DNA of 64,000 bases from an unicellular cyanobacterium SU3 (lineage in GTDB: Bacteria; Cyanobacteriota; Cyanobacteriia; Cyanobacteriales; Microcystaceae), in NCBI GenBank assembly GCA_002172675.1, contig NETF01000072.1:1-64000 (forward strand), given 5' to 3'. Both the position numbers and the translations under genes were made by a program. Of the stretch, positions 26,706 to 36,382 are shown piece after piece. Under the pieces are notes generated by a model. That model was not told the DNA's origin. It ran no database searches and saw only the letters and a list, made by a program, of their open reading frames with translations. The stretch's first letter is position 1, and the number at the start of each line of letters is the position of its first letter.

Positions 26706-27074
26706 ATGCCTACAATTTTACTAGCCGATGATAGCACTGCTCAACGTGAACTAATTGCTGGTTTACTAATAGACAATGGTTTTTCTGTCACTACCGCCAT
26801 GGATGGGGTTGAAGCTTTAGAAAAGTTAAAATCCCTGGCTCCGGATCTGATCATTCTCGATGTGGTTATGCCCAATCTCAATGGTTATCAGACTTGTCGT
26901 AGTATTAAAAGTGATCCGAAAACAGAACATATTCCTGTCATTCTTTGTTCAACTAAAAACACTCAAGTTGATAGTTATTGGGGATTAAAACAAGGGGCTG
27001 ATGCTTATATTGTTAAGCCATTCCCTCATGAGGAATTACTCGGAACAGTAAAACAATTATTAAGGAATTCTTAA
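26706..27074 (+). CDS. receiver-only response regulator (CheY/PilH type)
   Basis: The 122-residue protein is a single receiver domain with Asp8, Asp9, phosphorylation site Asp52 (ILDVVMP), a Ser/Thr at 82-83 and Lys104 (VKPFP). There is no output domain. It resembles PilH/PatA-type regulators used with chemotaxis-like systems for phototaxis in cyanobacteria. No kinase lies near, so the partner is unknown. A palindrome ATCCTAT-TTG-ATAGGAT at 26644-26660 sits about 45 bases upstream of the start and could be a control site. Confidence 0.92.
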   Translation: MPTILLADDSTAQRELIAGLLIDNGFSVTTAMDGVEALEKLKSLAPDLIILDVVMPNLNGYQTCRSIKSDPKTEHIPVILCSTKNTQVDSYWGLKQGADAYIVKPFPHEELLGTVKQLLRNS

Positions 27075-27164
27075 CAACGAGAAAATTTGTACACACTGTT
27101 ACACAGAGAATATTTTTGGGTATCCTTTTCAATGAAACTTAATTCTCTGCGATAATAATTACCA

Positions 27165-27611
27165 GTGTACTTAGTAATGTTAGAAATTTTTTTGATTGCC
27201 CAGTGTTCTTTAACGCTTCCTGATGGTAGTACACAGCATTTTGAATTTTGTGGAAATACCCCAACCTCTATTCCTTCCCCACAACCATCTCAAGATTTAT
27301 CTTCCCCTAATTCCCCTTACTCTGAACAATCTTCTTCAGAATCTAATGCTCCTATCTCTTATCAGTATTTGACTAATAATAATTATGAGCAATGGAGAGC
27401 AATGGTCAAAAACTTCGATCCTATTAGTGGCAATTCACAAGCTACTTTAGACGATGCTAATTCGCTTTTTGGTTCGGGTCAGGTGATACAAAGGAAAAGT
27501 CCAGAAATGCAAAAGATTCAATGGAAAGAGTTTGATCGTTCTGTTGAAGCTTGGTTTAAAAAAGAAGGCTCTTTATGGGTTGTTTTTAATTGGAAAGGTA
27601 AAGGTTTCTAG
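27165..27611 (+). CDS. hypothetical exported protein
   Basis: I do not recognise this 148-residue protein. The short hydrophobic N-terminus and a CSLTLPDGS segment suggest export, followed by a Ser/Pro-rich linker (about 35-65) and a compact C-terminal domain, with YEQWRAMVKNFDP and WVVFNWKGKGF, which could bind small ligands or proteins. The start may be GTG 27165 or ATG 27177. It is flanked by unrelated genes. Confidence 0.5.
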   Translation: MYLVMLEIFLIAQCSLTLPDGSTQHFEFCGNTPTSIPSPQPSQDLSSPNSPYSEQSSSESNAPISYQYLTNNNYEQWRAMVKNFDPISGNSQATLDDANSLFGSGQVIQRKSPEMQKIQWKEFDRSVEAWFKKEGSLWVVFNWKGKGF

Positions 27612-27661
27612 TTTGATTTCTGCTCACGTCTAATTATTCTCACTGTTGTTCCCTTTCCTAT

Positions 27662-29791
27662 TTAGGTTATTTCTTGAGAACCATTAACTAAAGTTAATAA
27701 AGGCCCTGTTTGTTCTGTTCCCTTAACACTTAAATCACTGTGACATAAAATAATTTTTTCTTCTACTCTCCCCAATAAATCCCTCAAAATTCGCTTTAAA
27801 CGTGCTTGATCCGCTTCAAATTCATCTTCAGGGGTTAGGGTAGATCCAGACCATTTTCGGAGGAATAAGGGGGCGCAAAATAGCACGGAAGCCCCTCCTT
27901 TTTCCCATAGATTCGATGAAATATCTAACCAAAATTGCCAACGGTGACAAGTTCGTAAGGACCGATATTGGAAAATTGTTGCTAAAGTAACATAACTGGG
28001 TTTTTTTCCTAAGTAATAGAGGGGTCGAGGATTAGCTGTAATAGTTCCCCGTTGTAATAATTGAATAAACTCCATTAGGGTTTCTTGTACAGATTTAGGA
28101 TTAGCATTATATTGTCGTACACGGCGATCAATTTCCCAAAAATGTCGAGTGGTTTCTGTTAACTCTCTTAGAGCAGATAATTGTTGATAGGATAATTGAT
28201 AATTGACTTCTATTAGTTCTTGAATAGCCTTATCTAAAACTATCATCGGACTCGAAATTTGCTCTTGCTTTACTTGCTCTTTGGTTACGTTTATCCAATC
28301 AATAAGACGATTATAAGCGGCTGTCGCTTGATGACCAATTCTATCCCAACGAGGATAGGTTTCAATGGGTAATAGTTGAGGTGTTTTAAATTTAACTTCA
28401 TAACAACTATCGGCAATTAATCCGGCTCTCACAAGATCGATAATTGTCATTTTTTGGTCAGCATCATAACTCAATGTGGTAAGCATTTGAGCAATATCAT
28501 CTGCTTTGAAACAATCCGCCAAACCTGGATAAACAAGTCCTAACAAAGTCAATAAAGCTTTAATTAAAGGAAAACTGATTAAAGAACGTTGTTCATTTAA
28601 TGGCTTGACGGGAATATTCGCAGTCGATAAGATTTCAATTAATGTATAACGAGCAATTTCGTCTAATCCTGGAGCAATAATGGCTACATCTTCGGGATTA
28701 ATTCGGTTACTTTTGATAGTATCAACAATAAAATTAGCAGTATTTCGTAATAGTTCAGCACGAGAAATTGTTTGAATAGAGGTAAAACAATCGGGTAAGG
28801 TTTCTACCGATAAAGGATTACTGGATAATTGTATGATTAAGTCACTATAATTACTCTGAATTCGAGGATAATTAGATAATAGTTTTATCTCGCAATGAGA
28901 TGATAATTGATATAAATATTCAGGATCTGCATTTAATCCTAAGCGAACTTGTCCATCAGGGTTGTAAGTAAAAACTCCAAATGCGTTATTCTCCAAGAGA
29001 AACTGGAATAAATCTTTAGCAATCGCTGGATAATCATCCACATCATCAGCAAAAATTCCCTGATAACGAGGGATTAAATGGTGTTGATATTGGGGATTGG
29101 GTAATAAATATCGCCAATACAGAGTATAAATTAATCCATAAGTTAAAAAACCCCGTTTTAAACACCAGTCTTGCCATTCTAAAATGAAATCACCCCGTAA
29201 TTGAGCAACGTTAGTCTCCTCTATATCTGAATTATTTAACTCTTCTAAAAAATGCTCCCCTCCTTCTAAACCATGTTCTAGAATGTAGGGGATATGCTCA
29301 ACCATGATCCCACTTGCACCGGCTAATTGTAATAAGTCCAAAGTTTGACGGATAAAGCGAAACTCACTATTTCCGGTTAATCTTGTTGAATATTGGTTGA
29401 AGTCGGATCTATATAACTGAGTGGCGAGGAATTGTTCTGTTTCGGGACGTAAGAGTAAGGGAAACTGTGCTTTTAGGGAAAGTTCCTCAAATAATAGGGG
29501 CCAAAACAATTGGATTTCATCTCTCATCCATCCCATAGGAGTTTTACAGTGAATGGGGTAACTACCCTCAACAGCTAAAGACAGTCGATCAGCCAAATCT
29601 CGACGATTATCATCATTAACGGAAAAAATTAACACTGATGACGCGAGATTTTGGGTTACTGATTGAATTGAGGATGTTATCTTATTTTGACGTTTATTTT
29701 CAACCCAGTCACAAAACTCTTTAACTAATTGGGTTGTTTTTCCGGTACGGGTGGTTCCTTCAATCCACAGAGAGCTTCGCTTCACGGACAT
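27662..29791 (-). CDS. RecB/AddB/UvrD-like superfamily I helicase-related protein
   Basis: The 709-residue protein starts with a Walker A, GTTRTGKT (residues 12-19), and contains IFADDVDDYP where motif II of UvrD-type helicases would be. The usual DExx is replaced by DDVDD. A later segment, VAIIAPGLDEIARYTLIEIL, matches the domain-2 region of AddB/RecB proteins, in which fork-repair ATPases are often degenerate. It lacks an evident C-terminal PD-(D/E)XK nuclease. It may be an inactive or specialised recombination ATPase typical of cyanobacteria. The precise role is unknown. Confidence 0.65.
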   Translation of the reverse strand: MSVKRSSLWIEGTTRTGKTTQLVKEFCDWVENKRQNKITSSIQSVTQNLASSVLIFSVNDDNRRDLADRLSLAVEGSYPIHCKTPMGWMRDEIQLFWPLLFEELSLKAQFPLLLRPETEQFLATQLYRSDFNQYSTRLTGNSEFRFIRQTLDLLQLAGASGIMVEHIPYILEHGLEGGEHFLEELNNSDIEETNVAQLRGDFILEWQDWCLKRGFLTYGLIYTLYWRYLLPNPQYQHHLIPRYQGIFADDVDDYPAIAKDLFQFLLENNAFGVFTYNPDGQVRLGLNADPEYLYQLSSHCEIKLLSNYPRIQSNYSDLIIQLSSNPLSVETLPDCFTSIQTISRAELLRNTANFIVDTIKSNRINPEDVAIIAPGLDEIARYTLIEILSTANIPVKPLNEQRSLISFPLIKALLTLLGLVYPGLADCFKADDIAQMLTTLSYDADQKMTIIDLVRAGLIADSCYEVKFKTPQLLPIETYPRWDRIGHQATAAYNRLIDWINVTKEQVKQEQISSPMIVLDKAIQELIEVNYQLSYQQLSALRELTETTRHFWEIDRRVRQYNANPKSVQETLMEFIQLLQRGTITANPRPLYYLGKKPSYVTLATIFQYRSLRTCHRWQFWLDISSNLWEKGGASVLFCAPLFLRKWSGSTLTPEDEFEADQARLKRILRDLLGRVEEKIILCHSDLSVKGTEQTGPLLTLVNGSQEIT

Positions 29792-29892
29792 TCCTCAACT
29801 AAATGGGTTAACATACAATTATTTTGCATTGATTCATTGTAGTTTCTCTATCTATTTTATTTTTTCTTTGTTGCAGGTAAGTAGCAATTATT

Positions 29893-31260
29893 ATGAAATT
29901 TCGGTCCTTAATTAAAAAGACATCTAACTGGTTAACAGCTACCCCAGAAAGATCCTTAGATAACGCTTATAAAGCAGCTTTAAAAATAAAAGAAATCGAA
30001 GATAATCATTTTGGTGGAAAAAAAGTATCAAAGGAAAACGCTGACTATGGAGACAGTGTGATCTCTTATTTTAAAACAGAAGTCAATGGTTATTTACAAA
30101 AAATTAATATGGGATTAGGTGTCTTTAAAACCAGCCGCCTTTTCCTGAATATCTCTAATATACAAGAATATCCCCAAGAGCAGATAACGGAACGAGAATT
30201 ACAAAAAAATACAACATCTGCTGCTATTCTTTTTGAAAAATTAGAGTTTATTGACCAAGTGGCGGCTAAATATCAATCCCGTGATATAGAGGAAGTTTAT
30301 GATGGTTCTTTGGTATTGGCAAAAGAAGCGTCACAGGACAAAGAAAAAGAACCATTAAATAGTAAGTATCCTAATCAAACTAATGCGAAACTCCCTAAGA
30401 ATCTAAATAAGACATATTCTGCTGAAGAAAGCGATCGCCGTTTAGAATCTGCTTCTCAAAAAACAGGTGTTTTACCCCGATCTTTTATTAATACTCTTAA
30501 TAAAATAAAACAAGAAATCGATCCAAAATCTGGAGAAAGTGAAGAACAAGTTATTAACAAATATCGCAAATCCCGTTTAAGAACAGCCCTATCAATTAAG
30601 TTTATTTTATTATTGATTATTGTTCCTTTGTTAACGCATCAATTAACTAAAACTTTTTTATTAACTCCAATTATTAATCAATATTTTAATAATCACGAAG
30701 AAGTTGTTTTTATTAATAAGGATTTGGAAGAAGAAGCCTTTGAAGAGTTGAGTCATTATGAAGAAATTTTACGATTTCAAGGGTTAATTGGATTAAGAGA
30801 ACCGTTAACAGATGAAGAAGTTGAAGAAAAAGTACAAGAAAAAGCCCAAGAAATCACAGAAGTGTATCGCGGACAAGGAATTAATGCGATTGGCAATGTT
30901 TTTGCTGATTTATTTTCAGTCACTGCTTTTGCTATTGTAATTGTGAGTAGTCGCAAAGAAATTGAAGTCCTAAAATCCTTTTTGGATGAAATTTTATATG
31001 GTTTAAGTGATCCAGCGAAAGCTTTTTTGATTATTTTGTTCACTGATATGTTTGTCGGTTTCCACTCCCCTCATGGTTGGGAGGTTATTTTAGAAGGAGT
31101 GGCTCATCATTTTGGTTTACCTGAAAATCAAGAATTTAACTTCCTTTTTATTGCTACTTTTCCAGTTATTTTAGATACGGTTCTCAAATATTGGATCTTC
31201 CGTTATCTTAATCGTATTTCTCCTTCTGCGGTAGCTACTTATAAGAATATGAATGAGTAA
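29893..31260 (+). CDS. pcxA: proton extrusion protein PcxA (CotA/CemA family)
   Basis: PcxA is needed for light-induced proton extrusion and helps CO2/Na+-dependent growth in cyanobacteria; the chloroplast homologue is CemA. The 455-residue protein has a charged N-terminal half with a helical segment and a hydrophobic C-terminal half with four spans, the last near FIATFPVILDTVLKYWIFRYL. The opening phrase FRSLIKKTSNWLTATPERSL is typical of the family. It is followed by an ABC permease gene after a normal spacer, so the two are probably separate units. Confidence 0.92.
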   Translation: MKFRSLIKKTSNWLTATPERSLDNAYKAALKIKEIEDNHFGGKKVSKENADYGDSVISYFKTEVNGYLQKINMGLGVFKTSRLFLNISNIQEYPQEQITERELQKNTTSAAILFEKLEFIDQVAAKYQSRDIEEVYDGSLVLAKEASQDKEKEPLNSKYPNQTNAKLPKNLNKTYSAEESDRRLESASQKTGVLPRSFINTLNKIKQEIDPKSGESEEQVINKYRKSRLRTALSIKFILLLIIVPLLTHQLTKTFLLTPIINQYFNNHEEVVFINKDLEEEAFEELSHYEEILRFQGLIGLREPLTDEEVEEKVQEKAQEITEVYRGQGINAIGNVFADLFSVTAFAIVIVSSRKEIEVLKSFLDEILYGLSDPAKAFLIILFTDMFVGFHSPHGWEVILEGVAHHFGLPENQEFNFLFIATFPVILDTVLKYWIFRYLNRISPSAVATYKNMNE

Positions 31261-31385
31261 GTTGAGTGTGGGGTCTCGTAACATTGTTTAATACGATAAA
31301 ACCAAGAACGCGATCACTCTAGGAACTATCGCGCTATGGTAAAATCGCGGAAAATTTAATATTTACGATCGCCCTACAGTGTCGA

Positions 31386-32210
31386 ATGATGACCCAACAA
31401 TCTTTCATCCAACGTTTTGGCCTTTATGTACTGTTAACTGTGATAGCAGTAGCCATGTTATTTCCCTTACTATGGTTACTCAGTACCGCCTTTAAATCTC
31501 CGACAGAAGATGTTTTTACCACTTGGTTTCCAACCCAACCCACCTGGGAAAATTTTCGTGTTGTTTGGCAAACTTATCCGTTTGGGCGATATTTAGGGAA
31601 TAGTACCTTAATTGCCGTTTTAACAGTGGGTTTAAATCTACTGTTTTGTTCTTTAGCTGCTTATCCTCTAGCCAGACTTAATTTTTGGGGACGAGATAGT
31701 ATTTTTGCGGCGGTGATCGCTACCATTATGATTCCTTTTCAGATTGTCATGATCCCGTTGTACATTCTCACCGTACAGTTAGGATTACGGAATACTTATT
31801 TAGGGGTAATTTTCCCGAGTTTAGCCTCTGCTTTCGGGATTTTTCTCTTGCGTCAAGCGTTTCAAGGGGTTCCCAAGGAATTAGAAGAAGCAGCCAGGAT
31901 TGATGGGTGTTCAGAATTAGGAATCTGGTGGCATATAATGATACCGTCAATTCGTCCTGCATTGGTTACTTTAGCTATTTTTGTCTTTATTGGTTCCTGG
32001 AGTGACTTTTTATGGCCTCTGATTGTATTAGATCGTCCTGAATACTATACGTTGCCTTTAGGCGTAGCTAAACTGGCCAGTGCGTTAGATTTAGACTGGC
32101 GACTGATTGCTGCTGGATCAATTATTTCTATTGTTCCGGTTGTGCTTTTATTTGTGTTTTTACAACGCTATATTATCCCCACAGAAAGCGGAAGCGGTGT
32201 TAAGGGTTAA
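31386..32210 (+). CDS. carbohydrate ABC transporter permease (MalG/GgtD type)
   Basis: This 274-residue inner-membrane subunit has six spans and the EAA coupling loop VPKELEEAARIDGCSELGIWW. It is of the sugar class (CUT1), such as GgtD for glucosylglycerol/sucrose/trehalose uptake. No second permease or binding protein is beside it, which suggests the transporter is scattered. The ATPase at 40976-42157 is of the matching type (shared CUT1 ATPase). Confidence 0.87.
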   Translation: MMTQQSFIQRFGLYVLLTVIAVAMLFPLLWLLSTAFKSPTEDVFTTWFPTQPTWENFRVVWQTYPFGRYLGNSTLIAVLTVGLNLLFCSLAAYPLARLNFWGRDSIFAAVIATIMIPFQIVMIPLYILTVQLGLRNTYLGVIFPSLASAFGIFLLRQAFQGVPKELEEAARIDGCSELGIWWHIMIPSIRPALVTLAIFVFIGSWSDFLWPLIVLDRPEYYTLPLGVAKLASALDLDWRLIAAGSIISIVPVVLLFVFLQRYIIPTESGSGVKG

Positions 32211-32232
32211 TTCGAGTGCGCACCGCAAAGCG

Positions 32233-32247
32233 GATCTCTTCGAGATC
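32233..32247. repeat. short palindrome GATCTC-TTC-GAGATC
   Basis: A perfect 6-bp inverted repeat in a G/C-richer patch after the permease gene. A nearly identical ATCTC-TTC-GAGAT occurs at 49833-49845, also followed by CGC. It belongs to a common class of dispersed palindromes in cyanobacteria. Confidence 0.45.
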
Positions 32248-32432
32248 GCAGATTAGATTAAATTTTGAACTTGGTATTTATTCATTTACCGTAACTTGTT
32301 TTCTTAACTAAAATTAACATTTTATACATCATTTAGTTACTGAGAAATTTCGTTAATTCAAAGTCGTTTGTCTAGATATTTGGTAAAATTTTGATAGCAT
32401 AAGGATACTATTTTCTCTTCAACGTCAAATCT

Positions 32433-32954
32433 ATGCCTAGAACTCAACGGAATGATAATTTTATCGATAAAAGCTTTACTGTAATGGCAGATATTATTCT
32501 CAAAATGCTGCCAGCTAACAAAAAAGCCAAAGAAGCTTTTGTCTATTATCGAGATGGTATGTCAGCCCAAGCAGACGGTGAATATGCTGAAGCCTTAGAT
32601 AACTATTATGAAGCACTCAAGTTAGAAGAGGATGCCAACGATCGCAGTTATATTCTTTACAATATTGGCATTATTCACGCCAGCAACGGAGAACACGCCA
32701 AAGCCCTTGACTATTATGAACAAGCAGTGGACTTAAATCCACAAATGCCCTCAGCTTTGAATAATATTGCTGTCATTTATCATTATCAAGGGGAAAAAGC
32801 TAAATCTGAAGGGAATATTAACGAAGCAGAAGCTCTCTTTGATAAAGCGGGGGAATATTGGAAACAGGCTATCCGTCTTGCCCCAAATAACTACATTGAA
32901 GCCCAAAACTGGTTAAAAATTACGGGACGCTCAGAAATGGATGTCTTTTTCTAA
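32433..32954 (+). CDS. ycf3: photosystem I assembly protein Ycf3
   Basis: Ycf3 is a peripheral thylakoid protein that chaperones PsaA/PsaB during photosystem I assembly. The 173-residue protein holds three tetratricopeptide repeats: phrases [42 protein letters not shown] and later [16 protein letters not shown]. The N-terminal [20 protein letters not shown] is diagnostic. It is followed 24 bases later by gatC, which suggests cotranscription. Confidence 0.96.
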   Translation: MPRTQRNDNFIDKSFTVMADIILKMLPANKKAKEAFVYYRDGMSAQADGEYAEALDNYYEALKLEEDANDRSYILYNIGIIHASNGEHAKALDYYEQAVDLNPQMPSALNNIAVIYHYQGEKAKSEGNINEAEALFDKAGEYWKQAIRLAPNNYIEAQNWLKITGRSEMDVFF

Positions 32955-32978
32955 ATTTAATTACAGGAACCTTTATTT

Positions 32979-33275
32979 ATGTTAGACCGTCAACAAGTGC
33001 AGAAGATTGCTCATTTAGCTCGTTTAGATATCACCCCAGAAGAAGAAGAAAAGTTTGCTGGTCAGTTAAGCGACATTTTAGACTATTTTGAACAGTTAGG
33101 TGAGTTGGATACGGAAAATGTTCCACCCACAACTCGCGCTATTGAACTGAGTAATATCACCCGTCAGGATAATTCTCAAGTTTATAGTCATCGAGACGCT
33201 TTGTTGAAAGAAGCACCCAACCCAGAAGAAGGCTTTTTTAGAGTTCCGCAAATTCTCAATACTGATGAGGAATAA
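32979..33275 (+). CDS. gatC: aspartyl/glutamyl-tRNA amidotransferase subunit C
   Basis: GatC is the small scaffold of the GatCAB enzyme that converts misacylated Glu-tRNA-Gln (and Asp-tRNA-Asn) to the correct amide form. The 98-residue sequence has the family phrases [18 protein letters not shown] and [17 protein letters not shown] and ends FFRVPQIL. It lies between ycf3 and the SRP RNA gene. Confidence 0.95.
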   Translation: MLDRQQVQKIAHLARLDITPEEEEKFAGQLSDILDYFEQLGELDTENVPPTTRAIELSNITRQDNSQVYSHRDALLKEAPNPEEGFFRVPQILNTDEE

Positions 33276-33311
33276 TTATCATCTATATGTTTTTATGTTA
33301 TGATAATAACT

Positions 33312-33405
33312 GACTCGGACCTACGCAATTACAACGCCCAAACCTTGTCAGGACCGGAAGGTAGCAGCAATACGGGATGCTTGTAATAGGCGTGGACTCC
33401 GAGTC
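33312..33405 (+). ncRNA. ffs: signal recognition particle RNA (bacterial small type)
   Basis: The transcript starts GACTCGGA and ends TCCGAGTC, forming the terminal stem, followed by TTTTT as a terminator. The apex carries the conserved SRP core GTCAGGACCGGAAGGTAGCAGC (shortened here to CCGGAAGGTAGCAGC). At 94 nt it is the normal bacterial 4.5S size. The RNA pairs with Ffh protein in co-translational membrane targeting. It lies 36 bases after gatC. Confidence 0.93.
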
Positions 33406-33462
33406 TTTTTATTAAATAAAAAATTTTTTAAAGTTTCTGTATTATAAAATTTGTTTAACATA

Positions 33463-33654
33463 TCATGAAACATTTGTCAAGTAAGTTAGACAATGACCCA
33501 TGAGAAAATAGACCACCAACATAGCCGCAGCAGACAGGGCGACTAATGTTCCTGCTAACATCAGGGAAAACTCTTGGTGTTCGATGGCTTCCTGCATCAA
33601 ATGCAGAGACCAAGCAACTAAGGCAACGTCGAATATTAAAATTGGTATCAACAT
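33463..33654 (-). CDS. small two-span membrane protein
   Basis: The 63-residue protein has two hydrophobic segments: LIPILIFDVALVAWSL and LAGTLVALSAAAMLVVYFL. Between them is a His/Glu-rich turn. It looks like a conserved small cyanobacterial membrane protein but I do not know its function. Confidence 0.55.
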   Translation of the reverse strand: MLIPILIFDVALVAWSLHLMQEAIEHQEFSLMLAGTLVALSAAAMLVVYFLMGHCLTYLTNVS

Positions 33655-33726
33655 ATTTTAAAAAATGTTAACTTTTCTTTCTATTCTAATACACAATCCT
33701 TAGCTAAGGAGGAACAATTGGCAAAA

Positions 33727-34521
33727 TTAAGATTTGCTCAATATGTAGTCAGGGTTACTACGGACAGGAATTTGGCGATCGCTTAGGTAATTTTTGACCT
33801 CAGCAATGGTTAATTGCCCATAATGGAGCAAAGAAGCAAGTAAAGCTGCTTCTGCGTTCCCCTCTGTCAATGCTTCGTAGATATGCTGGCAATTTCCTGC
33901 ACCTCCTGAAGCAATAACGGGAATTTCCACCTGTTGGGCAATGGTACGAGTTAGCTCTAAGTCATAACCAGCCTGGGTTCCATCCGCATCCATACTCGTA
34001 ATTAATAATTCTCCTGCCCCTCTTTTTTCCATTTCAACAGCCCATTTTACGGCATCTAAGCCTGTATTTTCCCGTCCTCCCCGAACATAGACATCCCAAC
34101 CTGGATCATTAGGGTTATGACGGCGTTTTGCATCGATCGCCACCACAATACACTGTTTTCCAAAGCGATCGCTTGCTTTATTAATAAAGTCTGGATTTTT
34201 TACAGCCGATGAGTTAACACTCACTTTATCAGCACCGGCTCTTAACAAAAGTTTAATTTGTTCTAAGGTAGAAATACCTCCCCCAACGGTCAACGGGATA
34301 AACACAACTTCGGCGGTACGGTAAACCACATCAATGATCGTATCCCGTTGTTCATGGGTGGCTGTAATGTCTAAAAAGACTAATTCATCAGCCCCTGCAT
34401 CATTATACACTTTTGCCAGTTCTACTGGGTCCCCTGCGTCTTGAAGGTCAACAAAATTGACCCCTTTGACAACGCGGCCTGCATTAACATCTAAACAGGG
34501 TAAGATTCGTTTGGCTAACAT
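33727..34521 (-). CDS. hisF: imidazole glycerol phosphate synthase cyclase subunit HisF
   Basis: HisF forms imidazole glycerol phosphate and AICAR from PRFAR, using ammonia from HisH, in histidine synthesis. The 264-residue TIM barrel starts [19 protein letters not shown] with catalytic Asp11; the second catalytic Asp is in VVAIDAKRR; the phosphate loops VGGGIS and ASGGAGN are present. Length is standard. No other his gene is in the window, so it is unlinked. Confidence 0.97.
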   Translation of the reverse strand: MLAKRILPCLDVNAGRVVKGVNFVDLQDAGDPVELAKVYNDAGADELVFLDITATHEQRDTIIDVVYRTAEVVFIPLTVGGGISTLEQIKLLLRAGADKVSVNSSAVKNPDFINKASDRFGKQCIVVAIDAKRRHNPNDPGWDVYVRGGRENTGLDAVKWAVEMEKRGAGELLITSMDADGTQAGYDLELTRTIAQQVEIPVIASGGAGNCQHIYEALTEGNAEAALLASLLHYGQLTIAEVKNYLSDRQIPVRSNPDYILSKS

Positions 34522-34618
34522 TGATGAGTTTTTTTATTTATTGATATTACTACTTTTTATGTTGACATAATCTTGTGATACTCCTAGAAAAATTTTCATT
34601 AATTTTAAGTTTAATCTC

Positions 34619-35122
34619 TTACAAATGGGACTTTTTTTTATGCTTTTTCGCTTTCGACTCAGATAACAAAAATGAGTCTCCTGGATGAACTAAAAAGCGG
34701 TTGCGAACCGCTTCCCGTCCTAGCAACATCCGAAACCCCATTACATCCCTATTGGTTAAAGTTAATTCTATATTCCAAACTTGTCCTCCTATTTCTACAG
34801 GGGTTAAAATAACCGGACGATATTGTTTATGTCCACCGGAGTCTTTCACGTTTCGCCATTCTAATAGTTTAGCTTCACAATTAATAGTGATTTCTTTATC
34901 TTTTTGGTAGGGATGAACTTGAAAATGAATCATCCTTTTACCATCTTTTTCAATTTCTTTGATATGAAAAGCGTGTAACGCTGATGATCTTGCCCCCGTA
35001 TCTATTTTAGCTTTAATTTCAGTAATTCCTAATTCGGGTAAATCTAACCATTCTCTCCACCCAATAATACCGAAAGCGTCTTTATCTTTTTTGCTATGTT
35101 TCTGTTCCATGAAAATTGACAA
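34619..35122 (-). CDS. retropepsin-like aspartic protease (RimB / ATP-dependent zinc protease family)
   Basis: The 167-residue protein contains the active-site phrase KIDTGARSSALHA, characteristic of the RimB/YcjX-like retropepsin-type family formerly called ATP-dependent zinc proteases. Relatives act with RimK glutamate ligase to trim poly-glutamate tails. The opening IGWREWLDLPELGI is also typical. It lacks a signal peptide. No rimK lies near, so the substrate is inferred only. Confidence 0.82.
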   Translation of the reverse strand: MSIFMEQKHSKKDKDAFGIIGWREWLDLPELGITEIKAKIDTGARSSALHAFHIKEIEKDGKRMIHFQVHPYQKDKEITINCEAKLLEWRNVKDSGGHKQYRPVILTPVEIGGQVWNIELTLTNRDVMGFRMLLGREAVRNRFLVHPGDSFLLSESKAKKHKKKSHL

Positions 35123-35299
35123 CTCCTTATCTTCTTTTACTCACAATACAGTAAAAGATGACCTTCAGGAAGTCTTGGATCTAAAATATTAATAAAAATA
35201 GTTTTGGAAGTTAACTAAGCAAATAGATATAATAGATATTGATTAAATTATCTTCTGCTGAGAATAATTCTTCGATTGTATTACTTCCTATAAAAAATT

Positions 35300-36073
35300 A
35301 TGAAAGTGTTTGATTGTTTAAAACAAACTTCGGCTTTACGAGTTAGTGATGGTAAGATTGTTCCTATTTTAACTAATCGTCAATCTTATTCTCGCTTGTT
35401 AGTGATCCTTTGGTCACAACTAGGGGATTTTGATACCCTTGAATATGCTTGGTGGTTAAATGAAAAATCATCAGAAATTGCAGCTAATAACATAATAGTA
35501 AAAGCCATTGGTATTGGTAATCGTGAATCAGGTTTAAAATTTTGTGAATACACTAAATTTTCCAAAGAAAACTTATTTGTTGATCCTAATGCTAATCTTC
35601 ACGAACAATTAGAATTATATGAAGGATTATCTTGGAATATTCCAGGACTCAATGATAGGCAAAATGCTTGGGTCAATTTAATGTTAATGTGTGCAGGAAT
35701 TGGTAGCAAAAGAACGTTAAAAGAAGTGTTGAGAGGGTACACAGGAGATAAAAAAGCCCCTCAATTAATTGGAGAGAAAGAAGTGGTTGATACTAATATT
35801 TTACCACCCCTAAAAGGCTCATTTTTTAACTTAGCAGGAGGCAAAGGATTTCAACGACCTTTCGAGTTAGCAACCTTAAGATTAAGGAACATGACCGAAG
35901 TATTAAGTAACTGGAAAATTTATGTGCCTAATGCTGCTTATTTAACTCAAAGAGGAGCAACATTTTTGTTTGACAAAAAAGGTAATTTATTATATGAACA
36001 TCGAGATCAAGGGGTTCTCGGATTTGCTGAAAACATGAGTAATCCTTTGTCATTTTTGTCTCCTAATTTGTAA
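35300..36073 (+). CDS. peroxiredoxin-like (AhpC/TSA-2, PRXL2) family protein without catalytic Cys
   Basis: This 257-residue protein resembles the PRXL2/AhpC-TSA_2 family: a thioredoxin-like first half (RLLVILWSQLGDFDTLEYAWWL) and a C-terminal strand (RGATFLFDKKGNLLYEHRDQG). At the position where the peroxidatic Cys is expected the sequence is WSQLGDF, with no Cys. The only Cys residues lie elsewhere (FDCLK, KFCEY, LMCAG). It is therefore probably not a classical peroxidase. Function is unknown. Confidence 0.7.
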   Translation: MKVFDCLKQTSALRVSDGKIVPILTNRQSYSRLLVILWSQLGDFDTLEYAWWLNEKSSEIAANNIIVKAIGIGNRESGLKFCEYTKFSKENLFVDPNANLHEQLELYEGLSWNIPGLNDRQNAWVNLMLMCAGIGSKRTLKEVLRGYTGDKKAPQLIGEKEVVDTNILPPLKGSFFNLAGGKGFQRPFELATLRLRNMTEVLSNWKIYVPNAAYLTQRGATFLFDKKGNLLYEHRDQGVLGFAENMSNPLSFLSPNL

Positions 36074-36112
36074 TTAATAAAATTTGATATATCAATGTCC
36101 AGCAACCAATCA

Positions 36113-36293
36113 CTAATCTTTATCCTTATTAATTTTAGATTTAAAAATTCCTTCTACTTCTTCATAAGATATTTCATAAGGATAGGTAGGGATAAATTTT
36201 AGCGTTAGGGTTGCGACGTTTAATGAATAATTCTCGAATGGCTTCATCATCTGTTGGATGAGATAAGACATATTTTTTTAATTCTTTATTCAC
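36113..36293 (-). pseudogene. small DUF6887-like gene with a one-base frameshift
   Basis: From GTG 36293 the frame reads NKELKKYVLSHPTDDEAIRELF and then IKRRNPNA. A one-base shift in the run of A near 36180 moves the rest into another frame, which continues YPYEISYEEVEGIFKSKI to TAG at 36115-36113. The joined sequence resembles the DUF6887 family of small cyanobacterial proteins that often sit in tandem with DUF6888. It lacks that partner. It is a broken gene or a sequencing error. Confidence 0.45.
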
Positions 36294-36382
36294 AACTCAA
36301 AGGTAAAAAAATAGATCATTAATTTAATTAATAATATTTGTTAAACTAAAACAGAGAAAATAATTAACTTGAAATCAATCCT

